From assembly GCF_000005505.3 (NCBI RefSeq), contig NC_016134.3, forward strand, positions 6,262,001 to 6,326,000: 64,000 bases of DNA. The letters run 5' to 3'. The translations under genes and the position numbers were made by a program. Under the pieces are notes generated by a model. It saw only the letters and a program-made list of their open reading frames with translations, ran no database searches and was not told the origin of the DNA. Source of the DNA: Brachypodium distachyon (taxonomy: Eukaryota > Streptophyta > Magnoliopsida > Poales > Poaceae). Positions 25,401 to 37,200 of this stretch are shown piece after piece. Every line of letters begins with the position of its first letter. Within the stretch, counting starts at the first letter, position 1.

Positions 25401-28400
25401 GTATCTTTCACTAATTTGATAGATTTTTCTCCTGCTATAGGCTTTAGAGCTATTCAAAAAGCAAGAAGTGGATATCCTTATCGCAACTGATATTGCTGCT
25501 CGTGTAAGTGACTTTTTATATCTATTTTCCTTTCAGATCCCTAATATTAATTTCACATCATTAATCTTTTACTCTCTTCCCCGCAAAAAAAAAAATTTTA
25601 CTCTCTTGAGGTATTGTGCAGTGTATTACCGAACGTAAATTCAAGAAAGAACTAGTAGAACATAAAATAGAAAAGAAGAAAAACAATTATGTTGCTTCTT
25701 TTAGTATTTTATTGATAATTGTTTGTTTGACTTGTAGGGAATTGATATTGTTGGTGTTCGAACTGTAATAAATTTTGCCTGCCCACGGGATGTCAAAACG
25801 TAAGTCCAAATACGTGCAGTTTCATTATTGAACCATTGCTTGTATTTAGTTCATGTTCATGCTCCAGTGTTGGAACAACATTTGCAATGAGATTATTGTT
25901 CATTTTGAGTTGATGTGTTCTTGCTTGAACTTTCCTGTCTGAATGTGTTGTTCTTCGACAATGTACATATTTAACTGCTTTTAGTTCATGTCCTCGATCA
26001 ACTTTTACATATGATATGTATAGCAATCATGCATGTGGAAAGAACATTTCCTTAATATATGCTGCATATATGTTCATTTTTCAAATTAGAAATTGTTAAT
26101 ACTCAAATCAAATGGCACATTGAAGAACTTACATGTTCCTGTTTGATGTAAAGCTTTGGTTTCCTTCACATATTCTCCTTGAGAGAGACCAAACATGTGA
26201 TGCGCTAGTTTGATTAGTGTGTAGTAATAGACATTGGCGGCTCTGGCCCAATAGATGATAGTTTTCATCGAGAGACCTATCTGTGCAATTAAGTCATAAT
26301 TTCCAAGGATCCAACTTAACTCATGAGCCATTGGATGAAGTAAATGGATGCTTCAGAGCAATCGGACCCAACAAACTTGGACCTTTTATATATATTGGTA
26401 TAGTTATAGGTAGACATGATCCAGCGGTGGTGCGGGTTAGCTCATAACCATTGATGTATCTATTCAAATTTAATTTCCAGAATTTCAGTAGGAGATTTAT
26501 AATTTCTTATTGAGTTATTGTACGTGCTGTGCAGTCTGTACTGATCCAAATTATACTACATATGTTACTGAATGCTGTATTTTTTATGACTGATGTGTTG
26601 TTTCTGTGCATTATAGCATTATGATAGTTAACTTTGAGGCTTAATGTATCTTCTGCAAATGTTAAAGCATCTCAGACATCTCCATTTTTCTAGAAAAAGA
26701 GTTTTGAAAGAAAAAAATGTATTGATGTGGATTTGTGTGTTTGTGAGCTTCCATATGAACCTACCTAAATCCTGTATTGTCTCTTTAACGGTTTAGCTAG
26801 TTTATCAACACCAACTACCAGCTCCATTTGCCAAGTGCACATGTAGCATGGAACATTCTGTATACTAATTACCATTGCTGTCACTCCGTCAGTTTTAATT
26901 CAACACAATCTGGATTTTTTTTGTTAGTATTAGTAATGTGTTCAGCTCAATATCATTTTTGTCTGTTTCACCTGGTGTTCTAAGAGGGATAATGAATGAC
27001 ATTATCTGTTAATCTTTTTGCACCATGTATCCTTTTAACTTTCTCAGTTCCTGCAGCCTTGCCATGGTCTACCTAAAAGACCTACTCCGGTTCTCTTTTT
27101 TTTTGTACACGCAGATTTGTTTGACTATGGTGTCACTTTTAATGCGATTCCTTGTTTTTCTCTATTCCTATGATGTGTAAGAACTTTGTCACTTGGTTAT
27201 GTTCTTTTTTATAGATGCATGTTCATGTTGTTGCAGTTATCTTCATCGTGTTGGCCGTACTGCTCGGGCGGGCAGGGAAGGATATGCCGTCACATTTGTT
27301 ACTGATGATGATAGATCCCTCTTGAAAGCTATTGTAAGTATTTTACTATTTTCTGCCAACTTGTTTACTATGCTGTTATACTTGAGCACATGGTATATAT
27401 TTTTGGCATAGATTTCTATTGATCACAAGATTTAACCACTCACGTGTTTACTGGAGATGTAATTCAGCCCTTGATAACTGCAGTTTGTTGTCCATTCTTG
27501 TCTGTTGATTCTAAGGAGACCTGCTGATCACTTTTGTAACTAGTGTAGTGAATGTGAATAATTAATTATTGTCGTATGGTCATTTTTTGTGATGTTGCAT
27601 GTGCTAAAAAATTGTTAAGAAATGTTGGACTATACCATGGACTATATAGAGGCCAGGTCCATGTATGAATTTTATTCGTTTGAATTTTGCCGTAAGGCTA
27701 AATTGAATACTAAATGCACAGATATATCAATGTATGCAATGATTGTAACTAGTATTCTACAAATAATGTTTCAGGCAAAAAAAGCTGGTTCACAGCTGAA
27801 AAGCCGCATTGTTGCAGAGAAACCAGTGGCTGATTGTGCAAAATTGATTGACCAGCTGGAAAACCAAATTTCCAACATAATTCAAGAAGAAAGGTCAGTT
27901 TCATGGCATTTTTTTATGGTACTTTCTTTCCACACTACTAATAGTTTATACCCTCTCATCTTAGGGAGGAAATGGCATTGAGGAAAGCTGAAATGGAAGC
28001 TACAAAGGTTATATCTTTCAGAAGTTTTGAGTTTTTTTTCGAAGTTACAAATTATTATTCCTCTGGATGAGAACTATTTATATATTTTTTGTGCCATGCG
28101 TCTTTACAACTATCAGGCAGAAAATATGATAGCTCACAAGGATGAGATATACTCACGACCTAAGAGAACCTGGTTTGCTACTGAGAAGGAGAAGAAGCTT
28201 TTGGCAAAGGCTGCTAAAGTAAGTTCGGCTTAAGTTTTTGTAGTTTATATATTTATCTGATGCCAGTTGCACCTACAAAATATTTTGCCCTTATGTATTA
28301 GAAATAAAACACTGGACCAGTGCTGCGTTGTAACACTTAACATTTGTATTCTTTTCCTGTGTGTTTTCTGCGACTTCTGTGTATTTGAATGTGGTGTGAG

Positions 28401-29842
28401 TGCTTTTATTTGTCCATGATTTGTTTGGCTTCTAAGATTAAAGTGATGGTCTTGCTGCATTTCCTCTCTTGTTCATGGGTTTATATGTCGAAGCTTCTTA
28501 TTTACATTGCATGAATACAAAAATGATAATTAAAATTGAACTTTTAGACTTGCAGTATCCAAAACAATTTTGGACAAGTGCATATAGTATGCCTAAGCCT
28601 GCTTTTTATACTATGATCGCAACTTTTGTTGCTTTTTCTATGATGTCCTGATGCACTAATAAGCTAAGCATAATACATTTGACATGAATGTTTCCTGGAA
28701 ATGTTCCTCATGCTCTGTTGTCTTTGTTGGAATTAGATAGTTTCACTTTGCATTTTGATGAAATTCTTATTTAATAAGTCAGACATATATCTGATCAACC
28801 TTTTACATATCAGTAACATCTCTGGTTTTTTCTCTATCAAGGAATCCCTGGGTCAAGTTAAAAGTAGCTCTGGAGTTGTGAGTGCTCAGGACGCTGAGGA
28901 TCTTCGTCTGAAGGAAAAAAGGAGAAGAGAGCGTGAGGTGTGCTAATTAAAGTGATATTTGAGTACGTTGGCAATGTGCATCAGATTTAGTTTAGTTGAC
29001 CTTTTCTGTTATCCTGTAGAAAAATCTACCAAGGAAGAAACGCCGAAAATTGGAGGCGCAAAGGGAGATGTTAGAGGACGAGAAGGAAGATGAGGAGGAA
29101 ACTCAGGTAGGTCTTTCAGTATATTTGTTCTTTTCTTGCAGTTCCTGAGATTTATCTGCAGACTATATGGGCTCTATAGCTAGTAACTACTACTCCCTCC
29201 GTCCCATATTAAGTGACTCAAATTTGCTCAAATAGGGATGTCTCTATGCCTAAAAACCGTCTAGATACATGTAATAGGAAGTCATTTAATATGGGACGGA
29301 GGGAGTACATATTAAATAGCAATGGTGCCTGGGGCTGACTTCATGCCAATAATATTGTACGTAGTGAGCTACATTCAGTTCCTAAGCTTCAAGGTGTTTC
29401 TTACAGGAAAGCAAAGGAGGGAAGAAAGCAAAGAATAGTCAATCTGTAGTTGATGTGGCTTATCGTAAGGCAAAATCATTGAAGGCAACTGGTAAAAAAG
29501 ATGGCAAAGGAAAGAATGAGAAGGCAAAACAACCATCGGAAAAGGGCCAGACTAGGCAAGAGGAAATGCACGAACTGTTCCAGAGTGATATGAGTGAATG
29601 GAAACAGGGCCGCTCCTTGAAGAAAAAGGACAGCTCTTTTGCAAAGAAATCTAAGAATTCTTTTAAGAGTAAATCAAGGTATGTATCAATGTTTCTACTC
29701 GCTCCAGTTTGTATTGCCATGTGTGGAAGAGAAGATGAAATTTGACATGCCATTTCCCAGTTGATTCAAAACACTAAGAACCATATCATTTCTAAGACAG
29801 GGTTTACTATTTATTTTTGTCAGGTACAAGCGGCGAAAATAG
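19493..29842 (+). CDS. RH28: DEAD-box ATP-dependent RNA helicase 28-like (Drs1/DDX27 type)
   Basis: There are 19 exons and 780 residues: 19493-19933, 20088-20252, 20708-20776, 20859-20965, 21752-21830, 22471-22644, 22929-23077, 23225-23320, 24004-24106, 25441-25503, 25738-25799, 27237-27333, 27775-27893, 27965-28007, 28117-28218, 28842-28937, 29020-29106, 29407-29678, 29824-29842. Every junction is GT-AG and the frame closes exactly. The acidic N-terminus (about 65-147) is followed by the Q motif (PTPIQ, 198-202), motif I (GSGKT, 222-226), Ia PTREL (254-258), Ib TPGR (303-306), II DEAD (328-331), III SAT (359-361), V ATDIAARGID (476-485), [10 protein letters not shown] (506-513) and a Lys/Arg-rich tail ending KSRYKRRK. 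Yeast Drs1 and human DDX27 act in nucleolar 60S ribosome assembly, and the same role is inferred here. All helicase motifs are intact. The length is close to what I recall for Arabidopsis and rice RH28 (about 790-800). Confidence 0.95.
23560..23780. mobile_element. Diverged Stowaway-type MITE in RH28 intron 8
   Basis: The left end CTCCGTCCCAAAATGTAAG follows TA. The right side near 23750-23780 carries the matching but decayed arm ATGGCTTACATTTCGAGACG. The arms are inverted repeats. The terminal bases on the right are lost, so the end is approximate. Confidence 0.6.
24967..25192. mobile_element. Stowaway-type MITE in RH28 intron 9
   Basis: This 226-bp element has the ends CTCCCTCCGCCCTTCTATAG and ACTATAATAGGACGGAGGGAG, flanked by TA on both sides (24965-24966 and 25193-25194). 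The TA duplication and the termini are diagnostic of Tc1/Mariner-type Stowaway MITEs. It is non-coding and lies wholly within an intron. Confidence 0.88.
25579..25595 (+). mobile_element. 17-bp poly(A)-ended insertion with 12-bp duplication
   Basis: The 12-mer TTTTACTCTCTT occurs at 25567-25578 and 25596-25607, flanking only CCCCGC plus 11 A. This is the geometry of target-primed retrotransposition (target duplication plus oligo(A)) reduced to almost nothing but the tail. It lies in RH28 intron 10. Replication slippage is an alternative. Confidence 0.55.
29193..29305. mobile_element. Stowaway-type MITE in RH28 intron 17
   Basis: This is a 113-bp element with near-perfect inverted ends, CTCCCTCCGTCCCATATTAA and TTAATATGGGACGGAGGGAG. 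TA is duplicated at 29191-29192 and 29306-29307. The same subtype recurs at 37878 and 59400 in this window. Confidence 0.9.
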
Positions 29843-30594
29843 AAGAGCTGTCAACTTATAATGTGTTGTCAAAACTGGGTGTGTATTGCATACCCTTGTA
29901 ACAATTTTGACTGATTTACCCTGAAGGGGTTCTGATATGCCATTAGCTATTAGTTGTAGAATTGTTTTGCTACCATGTAATGGCATTTCACAATTTCAGA
30001 AATCATCTATGCTTCACGTAAGATGTGGACCGTCTGTTTTTCCTTCGATCTGTTTGTCTGTTAGCACCTTCACTGACACTAACTTGTCAATCGGCTTTCT
30101 CTTTTATTCGTAATTTCATCTAAGCAGCCTTATCCCAGTCGCTGTTGCATTGTGTGGTGCCGCTGGATGTTCCTTTCCTAGAACGGGAAGGCAAGCATTC
30201 TCACATCACCAGTAAGCCTTTCCTCGTAGCGCACGATCTTTTCCTGTGCCCTTTGCTTTTTATTGCTTCTATTACTCTGGTCCCTGCGTCTCTTTCACTG
30301 GCCTGATCTAGCTAGCATCTCTCAATCTCTCTTTTCCGAAAGCCTGCAATCTGCATGCATCATCACACACAAATCCGACTTGCCTGTGCTGTAAAGAATT
30401 CACATCTTTGTCCCGTCCACTTCGATTCGTCTGTCCTCTACACTTCGCTTTACCTGCAACGAGCTAATCGGTACCATCATGTCATCATGCACGGCAACAT
30501 GGACTAGGTCTCCAGTGTTATACATATATGCTATTCCATTACTACTACAGTTCATGCAGCTGCAACAAAGGCTGGTTTTGCAAGTGGAAACCAG
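29843..30594. other. Intergenic: RH28 3' region and DUF247 gene promoter
   Basis: The first few hundred bases are probably RH28 3' untranslated sequence. The remainder lies upstream of the DUF247 gene. I see no further gene. No clear TATA box was placed. Confidence 0.4.
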
Positions 30595-32285
30595 ATGGCG
30601 TCTCGTTGGACGATGACCAAGGAGAGCGCCTGGGTGGGGGACGTAGAGAGGGCGCTGACCGACGTCGACCCGTCGGCAGAGGCGGCGCGGTGGCGGTGGC
30701 ACTCCATCTACCGCGTGCCGGCGTGCATCAAGGACCTGAACCGCAAGGCCTACCAGCCGCAGGTGGTGTCCCTGGGCCCCTTCCACCACGGCGAAGAACA
30801 CCTCCTCCCCATGGACTCACACAAGCGCCGGTCGCTCCTCCATTTGCTCCGGCGCGCCCGCAAGCCGCTTTCCGAGTTTGTCGCCGCCGTGGCGGGCGTC
30901 GTGGAGCGGCTGGAGGGCGCATACCAAGGCCTCGTTGACGACGACGACCGGTGCGGCGGCGAGGAGTTGGAGAAGAGGAGGGAGAAGTTCGTGGAGATGA
31001 TGGTCACCGACGGGTGCTTCCTGCTGGAGGTGATGAGGATGGCGTCCGGGTGGGACGTGAACGACTACGCGCCCAACGACCCCGTCTTCAGCAGCCACGG
31101 CTTGCTCTACACCGTGCCATACATCCGCCGGGACATGATCATGATCGAGAACCAGCTGCCGCTCCTCGTCCTCGACAAGCTGCTCGACGTCGAGGCCGGC
31201 AATGATGGGGTAAGTAAGCCAATATGATCATGCAGCTTAGCTTAGCTTATTTTTTGACTTGTGATTTAACATTATCATATGGAAATGGTCGGATCAGAAG
31301 ATCCAAACAGTCAAATGCTTCTTTATTCTTGCACGCTAGCTTGCCTTTCGTTTGCATGTTCTCTCCTCTGCGCGCTGGCTTTACTTAGTTTTATGCTTTA
31401 CTTTTTGCCATGATATAGTACCAAAAGTAAAAGCCAATTAAGAAGTGCATCAGAACGAGGACTGTTCGATCTCATGCTGAATTTGTCTCTCTTTTTTCGT
31501 ACGGACGTCCGTGGCAGCAGAACGAGGACTTGACCAACCGGATGGTGCTGAGGTTCCTCTCCCCGGCAGCCTGGCCGCTAGCAACCGGCGTCGGGCTAGC
31601 GCTTCACCCGCTGGACATCCTACGCCGGAGCCTCCTCTACGGGCCAACCCACAACACCCCCCCGCCGGCACCACCACCTTCAGACCTCCCCCCGGGTGCC
31701 CCCGACGACATCATCCGCTCAGCAGAAGAGCTCTACGAAGCCGGCGTGCGCTTCAAGCGGAGCCCGACGAGCAGCCTCCTGGACATCACCTTCTCCCGCA
31801 CCACCGGCGAGCTCCGGCTCCCCGCCATCGTCGTCGACGACACCACCTCCACCATGCTCCTCAACCTCATGGCCTTGGAGCGGCTCCACGCCGGGCCCGG
31901 GGCCGGGGCCGCCGCCGGCAACAACGAGGTCACCGCCTACGTCTTCTTCATGGACAACATGATCGACAAGGCCGCCGACGTGGCGCTGCTGGCGTCGAGG
32001 CGGATCGTCTGCAACAATCTAGGGAGCGATAAGGCCGTGGCTAAGCTGTTTAGCGGGCTGTCGAGGGACGTGGTGCTGGAGCCACACGGTGCCTTGGACG
32101 AGGTGCACCGGGAAGTGGACGCTTACTGCCGGAAGAGGTGGAACCGGTGGCGCGCTAACCTTGTGCACACGTATTTTAGGAGCCCCTGGTCGTTCCTCTC
32201 TCTGGCTGCCGCCGTGTTCTTGCTCGGCATGACCGTCTTGCAGACCGTCTACACCGTGCTTCAGTTCTACCAGGATGCCGGCTAG
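30595..32285 (+). CDS. DUF247 (UPF0481) plant membrane protein
   Basis: There are two exons, 30595-31209 and 31521-32285, giving 459 residues, or 460 if the upstream AG of the tandem acceptor is used. The start is the ATG at 30595 (MASRWTMTKE). Motifs typical of DUF247 (PF03140) are present: IYRVPACIKDLNRKAYQPQV then SLGPFHHG near residues 38-65, MVTDGCFLLEVMR near 139-151, and the RRDMIMIENQLPLLVL block near 178-193. A C-terminal hydrophobic span, WSFLSLAAAVFLLGMTVLQT, lies near 430-450 as in the family. DUF247 proteins are plant-specific, mostly of unknown role, and some act as self-incompatibility determinants in grasses. Nothing here shows that role for this gene. The exon 2 acceptor is a NAGNAG (GGCAGCAG). 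Confidence 0.92.
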
Positions 32286-32633
32286 CTAGAGCTTGGTTAT
32301 ATACCTAGCTCCATTTCATTCTACGTGCCTTTGCTCCAGAAGCAAGATATATAGTAGCCCTACCACGTTAATGATAAACTAATCAAAGGACCTTTGTACC
32401 AATTTGTTCCAAAGCTAGCTAGCGGTGGATCGTGATAATCTGGCTCGCCTGTCCAAACAGCTTTTTGTCTATTTTACCATAATAACCATTTTCCCTTGCA
32501 ATCGTGGTTATTTTGCCCACAAATTATAAACACAAGGATGGGCTCCAAGTTTCTTATTAGTATTGGATGACCAGGTTCGGTAACTCTAATCCTCCTTCAC
32601 TAACTATGTAAAACTTTCCATAAAAAAACTATA

Positions 32634-32757
32634 CTCCCTCCATCCAACAAAAGATGTCTCAAGTTTCGTCAAAATTTGGATGTATCTAAACATGACTTAG
32701 TGTATAGATGTATTCAAATTTAGTCAAAGTTGACACATCCTTTATTGGACGGAGCAG
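32634..32757. mobile_element. Stowaway-type MITE
   Basis: The ends CTCCCTCCATCCAACAAAAG and CCTTTATTGGACGGAGCAG are inverted repeats flanked by TA at 32632-32633 and 32758-32759. It lies downstream of the DUF247 gene. Confidence 0.82.
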
Positions 32758-34241
32758 TATAAAACTTGGAAATTGTTCCATTCGGGTCTCAAGATCGGTC
32801 ACCACGTGCAACTTGTTAAATATCGAGGGAGCGACAAGGCACGGCGCCGGCTGGATAATGAGAGTAGCACATATGTTGGAAAAATAGCAGGAGTTATACT
32901 TTGTGCAACTGGGCAATAAATACCACTATAGCACCAAGAAAAAGAAAGTGAAAAACATCATGCATGTTGCAGTGAATTTAGAGGCATGGCGCTAAAACAT
33001 TAATTATTACTCCCTCCAATTGTAAATTCTTGTCGTGGTTTTAGTACAAATTTGAACTAATGGTAATGGTGTAATGATTGTTAATTTGTGTTGCAAAGAG
33101 TGGAACTACCTTTTCTTTTACCGACAGTGGGACTGAAAGCATATTTTTCATTCCTCAATTCCAAACGAAGTTTAGAGTGTATCAGTTAGCAAAATCGGAT
33201 ACTTTGGTCAGGATACCAACGGTTTTGACTCCATATGGCGCGATTCTACCAACTTTTCACATGGGATGCCACAATGTTGTATACGAGTTCAATGCAGAAA
33301 CCTGACAACATCATGCCATTCAACGTGAAAAATTGTAAGGGGGTAACCGCGCTACATGAAGCGAAAACAAAACAAAACCATTTGGATCCGAGAAAGAGTT
33401 TCTAGTTTTGCTGACCGAGGAACCAAATGTAGTACGATCTCAAGTCTAAAGACCATTACTAGCTACCTTGCCAATTGAGATATTTTTCTCTTAAAAGGGC
33501 AAACTACATTTCGAAAGGGATGCATCAACGTTGCAACTTTTCCATTTGATTCTTAACATACTCCCCTACAATGCATCCTCTGCAGAAACGAGGAGCACCT
33601 TAGTTTACCGTGGGCAAGCAGACTCCTCTTCACAGCAAAGCACAATACTTTTGCACTGTAGAAGAGGGGATGGAATAAAAGTTACCATGTCTCTCCAAGA
33701 GTAATCGGCTCAGAAGCAATTCATCTTGCTACCTCCTTTCCATAGATGCATCTATTCCTAAAAAATGTCTAGATACATGTAATATTTCGACAAGAATTAT
33801 GAAACGGAGTACCATTTTAGAAAAAAAAAACGTTTGTTCTACCAATGGACCACAGACCGATAGATACCACTACCACGTCACAAATTCACATTATCCCATA
33901 ATAACAATCAGGAGGTCTCATCTGGTACAACCAACGGTCCAACAGAAAGACCAAGGACCCAACACTACCACGATCCATCACCATTCAGTACTGAGCCAAT
34001 AACTGTTAAAAGAGAATTTCCGTAGCAGATAGGGATAGCACAAATACAAACCAGAGGGATAGTTTCCAACCACAGCCGTCGCTTCCCAAAACGAAATCAT
34101 GTTCCCCTTCATGAGTAGGTTCCTTCAAGCAATGGCAATGACAACTTTGCGATCGATTGCACAAAAATGCCAAACATTGTATAGACCAAGTTTGTACAGC
34201 CCAATCATGATATCCGATGAAGTGAGAATGCAGCCTCCAGT
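32758..34241. other. Intergenic with MITE fragments
   Basis: No gene was seen. A half Stowaway end (CTCCCTCCAATTGTAAATTC) occurs at about 33011. A decayed short Stowaway copy lies at about 33733-33811, with the internal phrase GTCTAGATACATGTAATATT and end ACGGAGTA. The part near 34000-34241 is probably the 3' untranslated region of the minus-strand DCN1-like gene. Confidence 0.45.
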
Positions 34242-37200
34242 TCACTTTCTACGCTGAACGCATCCATTCTCGGTTAGGTATTCCACAAATTCATCTATCA
34301 GGTAGGGCCAAGCGCCTTCTTCATCGTAATTGGTTAGCTGTGGATCAATTGTCTGCAATAGCACAACAATTTAGTTAGGCAAGCTGATAATAACAAGCTA
34401 ATTCTACACGCAACTCATATCAGGAGCAGATGCATTGACTAGGAAAGAAAGATAGATAGATAGTCCTGAAAGCTGCACAAATTGAGGAATCACTTTAGGT
34501 GACAGATCACAAGACCATCTAGAGACTAAAACCTAGGCACATCAGCTAGCCAACCTCAATTGTCTAGTCAGCTTTGGCTGATACAACACAAAGCAAGAGT
34601 TGCATAAGTGATGTGTAAGTGGGCATACAAGTTTACCCACTAAAATCTGAGCATTCATATGTAAGGGAGTTGGAATGGACAGATGTACCTTGACAAATTC
34701 CAACAGCTGAGACCAAGTGTCTCTAGAGATGGCTTTATTGTGCTTGACCTGAAATTTGAAGAATTAGAAAGTAAGCAAATAGCACCATGTGACACCATAA
34801 CATAATGAAATAGCAGTGGTCCAAAAAAGGATTAGATACAACTGCCATTTGAGGCGTACCTGTAAGAACTGACACCAGTGATCAATAAGAGGCCAGTGCC
34901 TTCCATCAAACAGCAACCTCCACATTCCAATAGCTGTCTCCAATGCAAGAGATTTTTGACCCTGCAAAATCATAGGAATGTTTTAGCGAAGTATTAGTAT
35001 AGGCAATCTTAATACTATTTTCTCATTGAAAAATAAGGTGTCAAATGAGGCAATATTGAAATAAATATTCTGCAATTAAGGCTAACCTTTTCCCTAGCCC
35101 AAGCAAATGCAAAGTTGTATATCTCACGGAACTTATCTGGACAGAAAAAGATTAACATAGAGGTTAGAACTTAGAATACAATCATTTCCCAAAATATCTG
35201 TTAATAGCCCCATTTGATTCACATTCAGATTCTTCAAACTGGAATCCAATGTTCGATTTAAGTAGCGAGGTAGAACGAAACATGCAGTTTAACAAAAAAA
35301 AACATACGATCATCTTTTATCTCAGCTCGCAATGATGGTAGTTTCTCACGGAGCTTCTCAATTGAATCTACCCTGCAAATAATACAAGAATATAATTAGG
35401 GAGCATTGTCAGAATATGCAAACTGGCACATTCCATCCATCCTGAGGATGACATCTAGGGCAGGGAGCGACATGTGAGTGACACGTTGCATCAGTATAGG
35501 ATTTTCCGAGTTCAGTGATTTTACGATAGTACTAAGCAATATAACCCAAAAACTATATGTACTAAACTCACAAGTGCAGATGAGACTCACCCAATTGACT
35601 GCAGCCCATCAAAGAATTCCTGGCGAGTAAATTCACACATTGTGGCAGCTTTCATGTGCCATGATATGACAAGCTGTTAACAACATAATCAAATGGATAT
35701 CAACAATGGTGATCTCGATCACAGAATTCAATTAAGTATATAGATGATAGAATAATCAGATCACTGCAGATAAAAAAGTCATCCATATATATCAAATATC
35801 AACTAGAACAAAAATTAACAAGGTAGCAGCTGCAGGAGCAGGTTACACAAAAACAAGTTTACAATCAAAAGGACATGAACATAACAGGTTGGTCCAAAAG
35901 AACAGAAGCACATACCATGACAACATCCTGAGGATCCACCTGGAAAACAAACAAATAACATATACATTAGAAAACTAGTCAAATATAATATGGCTAACTC
36001 AGTAAAAAGCATAGACCAGTAGAACTTTAGGAGCATCTATCCTAAGACAAAACGAAGTATACAATGGAACACAAAAATAACAGCACTATAATGTTGCCCC
36101 TATAAGAGGAGAAGATTCCCCTGCATATACCAAGGTAAATGGGCAGTAAAACTGTTGCGCCTGGTTACTGGCCAGGAGAAGCACAATATGATAACCCAAC
36201 AATGCACAGGGAAGCTAAATTTGCTAATAGATGTTCTAGAAGCCATCCCAAATGCCTAAAATCAAAACTAAACCAACATCCTGCTAACTAGTAAAATCCA
36301 TCCTTTGTCACTTGCTAGACAAACTATAACACTTGCAACAACAGAAAAAAGATTCAGCTAATGTCATAAGGAGTATCCAATGTATAAGAAAAGATTTATT
36401 AAATTGCCAAGTGTGTACCATACATGCTTACATATGCAAATCAAATGAGCTAATACCAAATGAAGATTAAAAGATAAAATTAACTGTTCCTTACCAACAG
36501 GTCGTTGCAAAGTTGAGATGTGCCCTCCACCATGATCATATCAGCATCACGCTCTGGCAACAAACCAAGATCCATCATGAAATCAGAAGTAAGAAACCGC
36601 AAGATGACAAGAGAAAAAATTATACGATTAAGTAATGAAGCAAGAAAGTACATGAAATAAACCAAAACTATTTAATGTACAATCGCTAAAGTGAGAACTC
36701 ATTCTAACTCAAAGGTTGGTAAATATACCTTTGTATCTGTTGTAAAGATCTTCAAGATGCCGAGAATTGGCCACGGAAACCTGTGGTTGGCTATAGAAAT
36801 AATCAAAAGCTCCTTCCAAGTGCCAATCGCTAGCTTTCAGTGCCTGAAGGGCAACCTTCTCACTGCATTATCAGATAACAAAATCACTTCTTTTACAACA
36901 ACGAGAACACTTTTTAAATTTGTGACAACTGATCGCCATAGGCGTTAATAAATTAATTGAGCAGAAGAATTAGATGTGCTCATACACAGATGTCAACAAA
37001 TGTACTCGTAAATGCAATTTGAGATATTTGGAGGAACCATTTACATATTCCTGCTCAATAATAGGTATGCACTATATTCTTTAAGACTTTGAAGTGCTGT
37101 GTTGTTTGAATCACAGCCTTAACCTCGGCAGGATTAATGTAGGGCCTTGCCTCCGGGCAGAATGCAGATAACCCTAGACTGACCAGTTCTGTTTTTTTTT

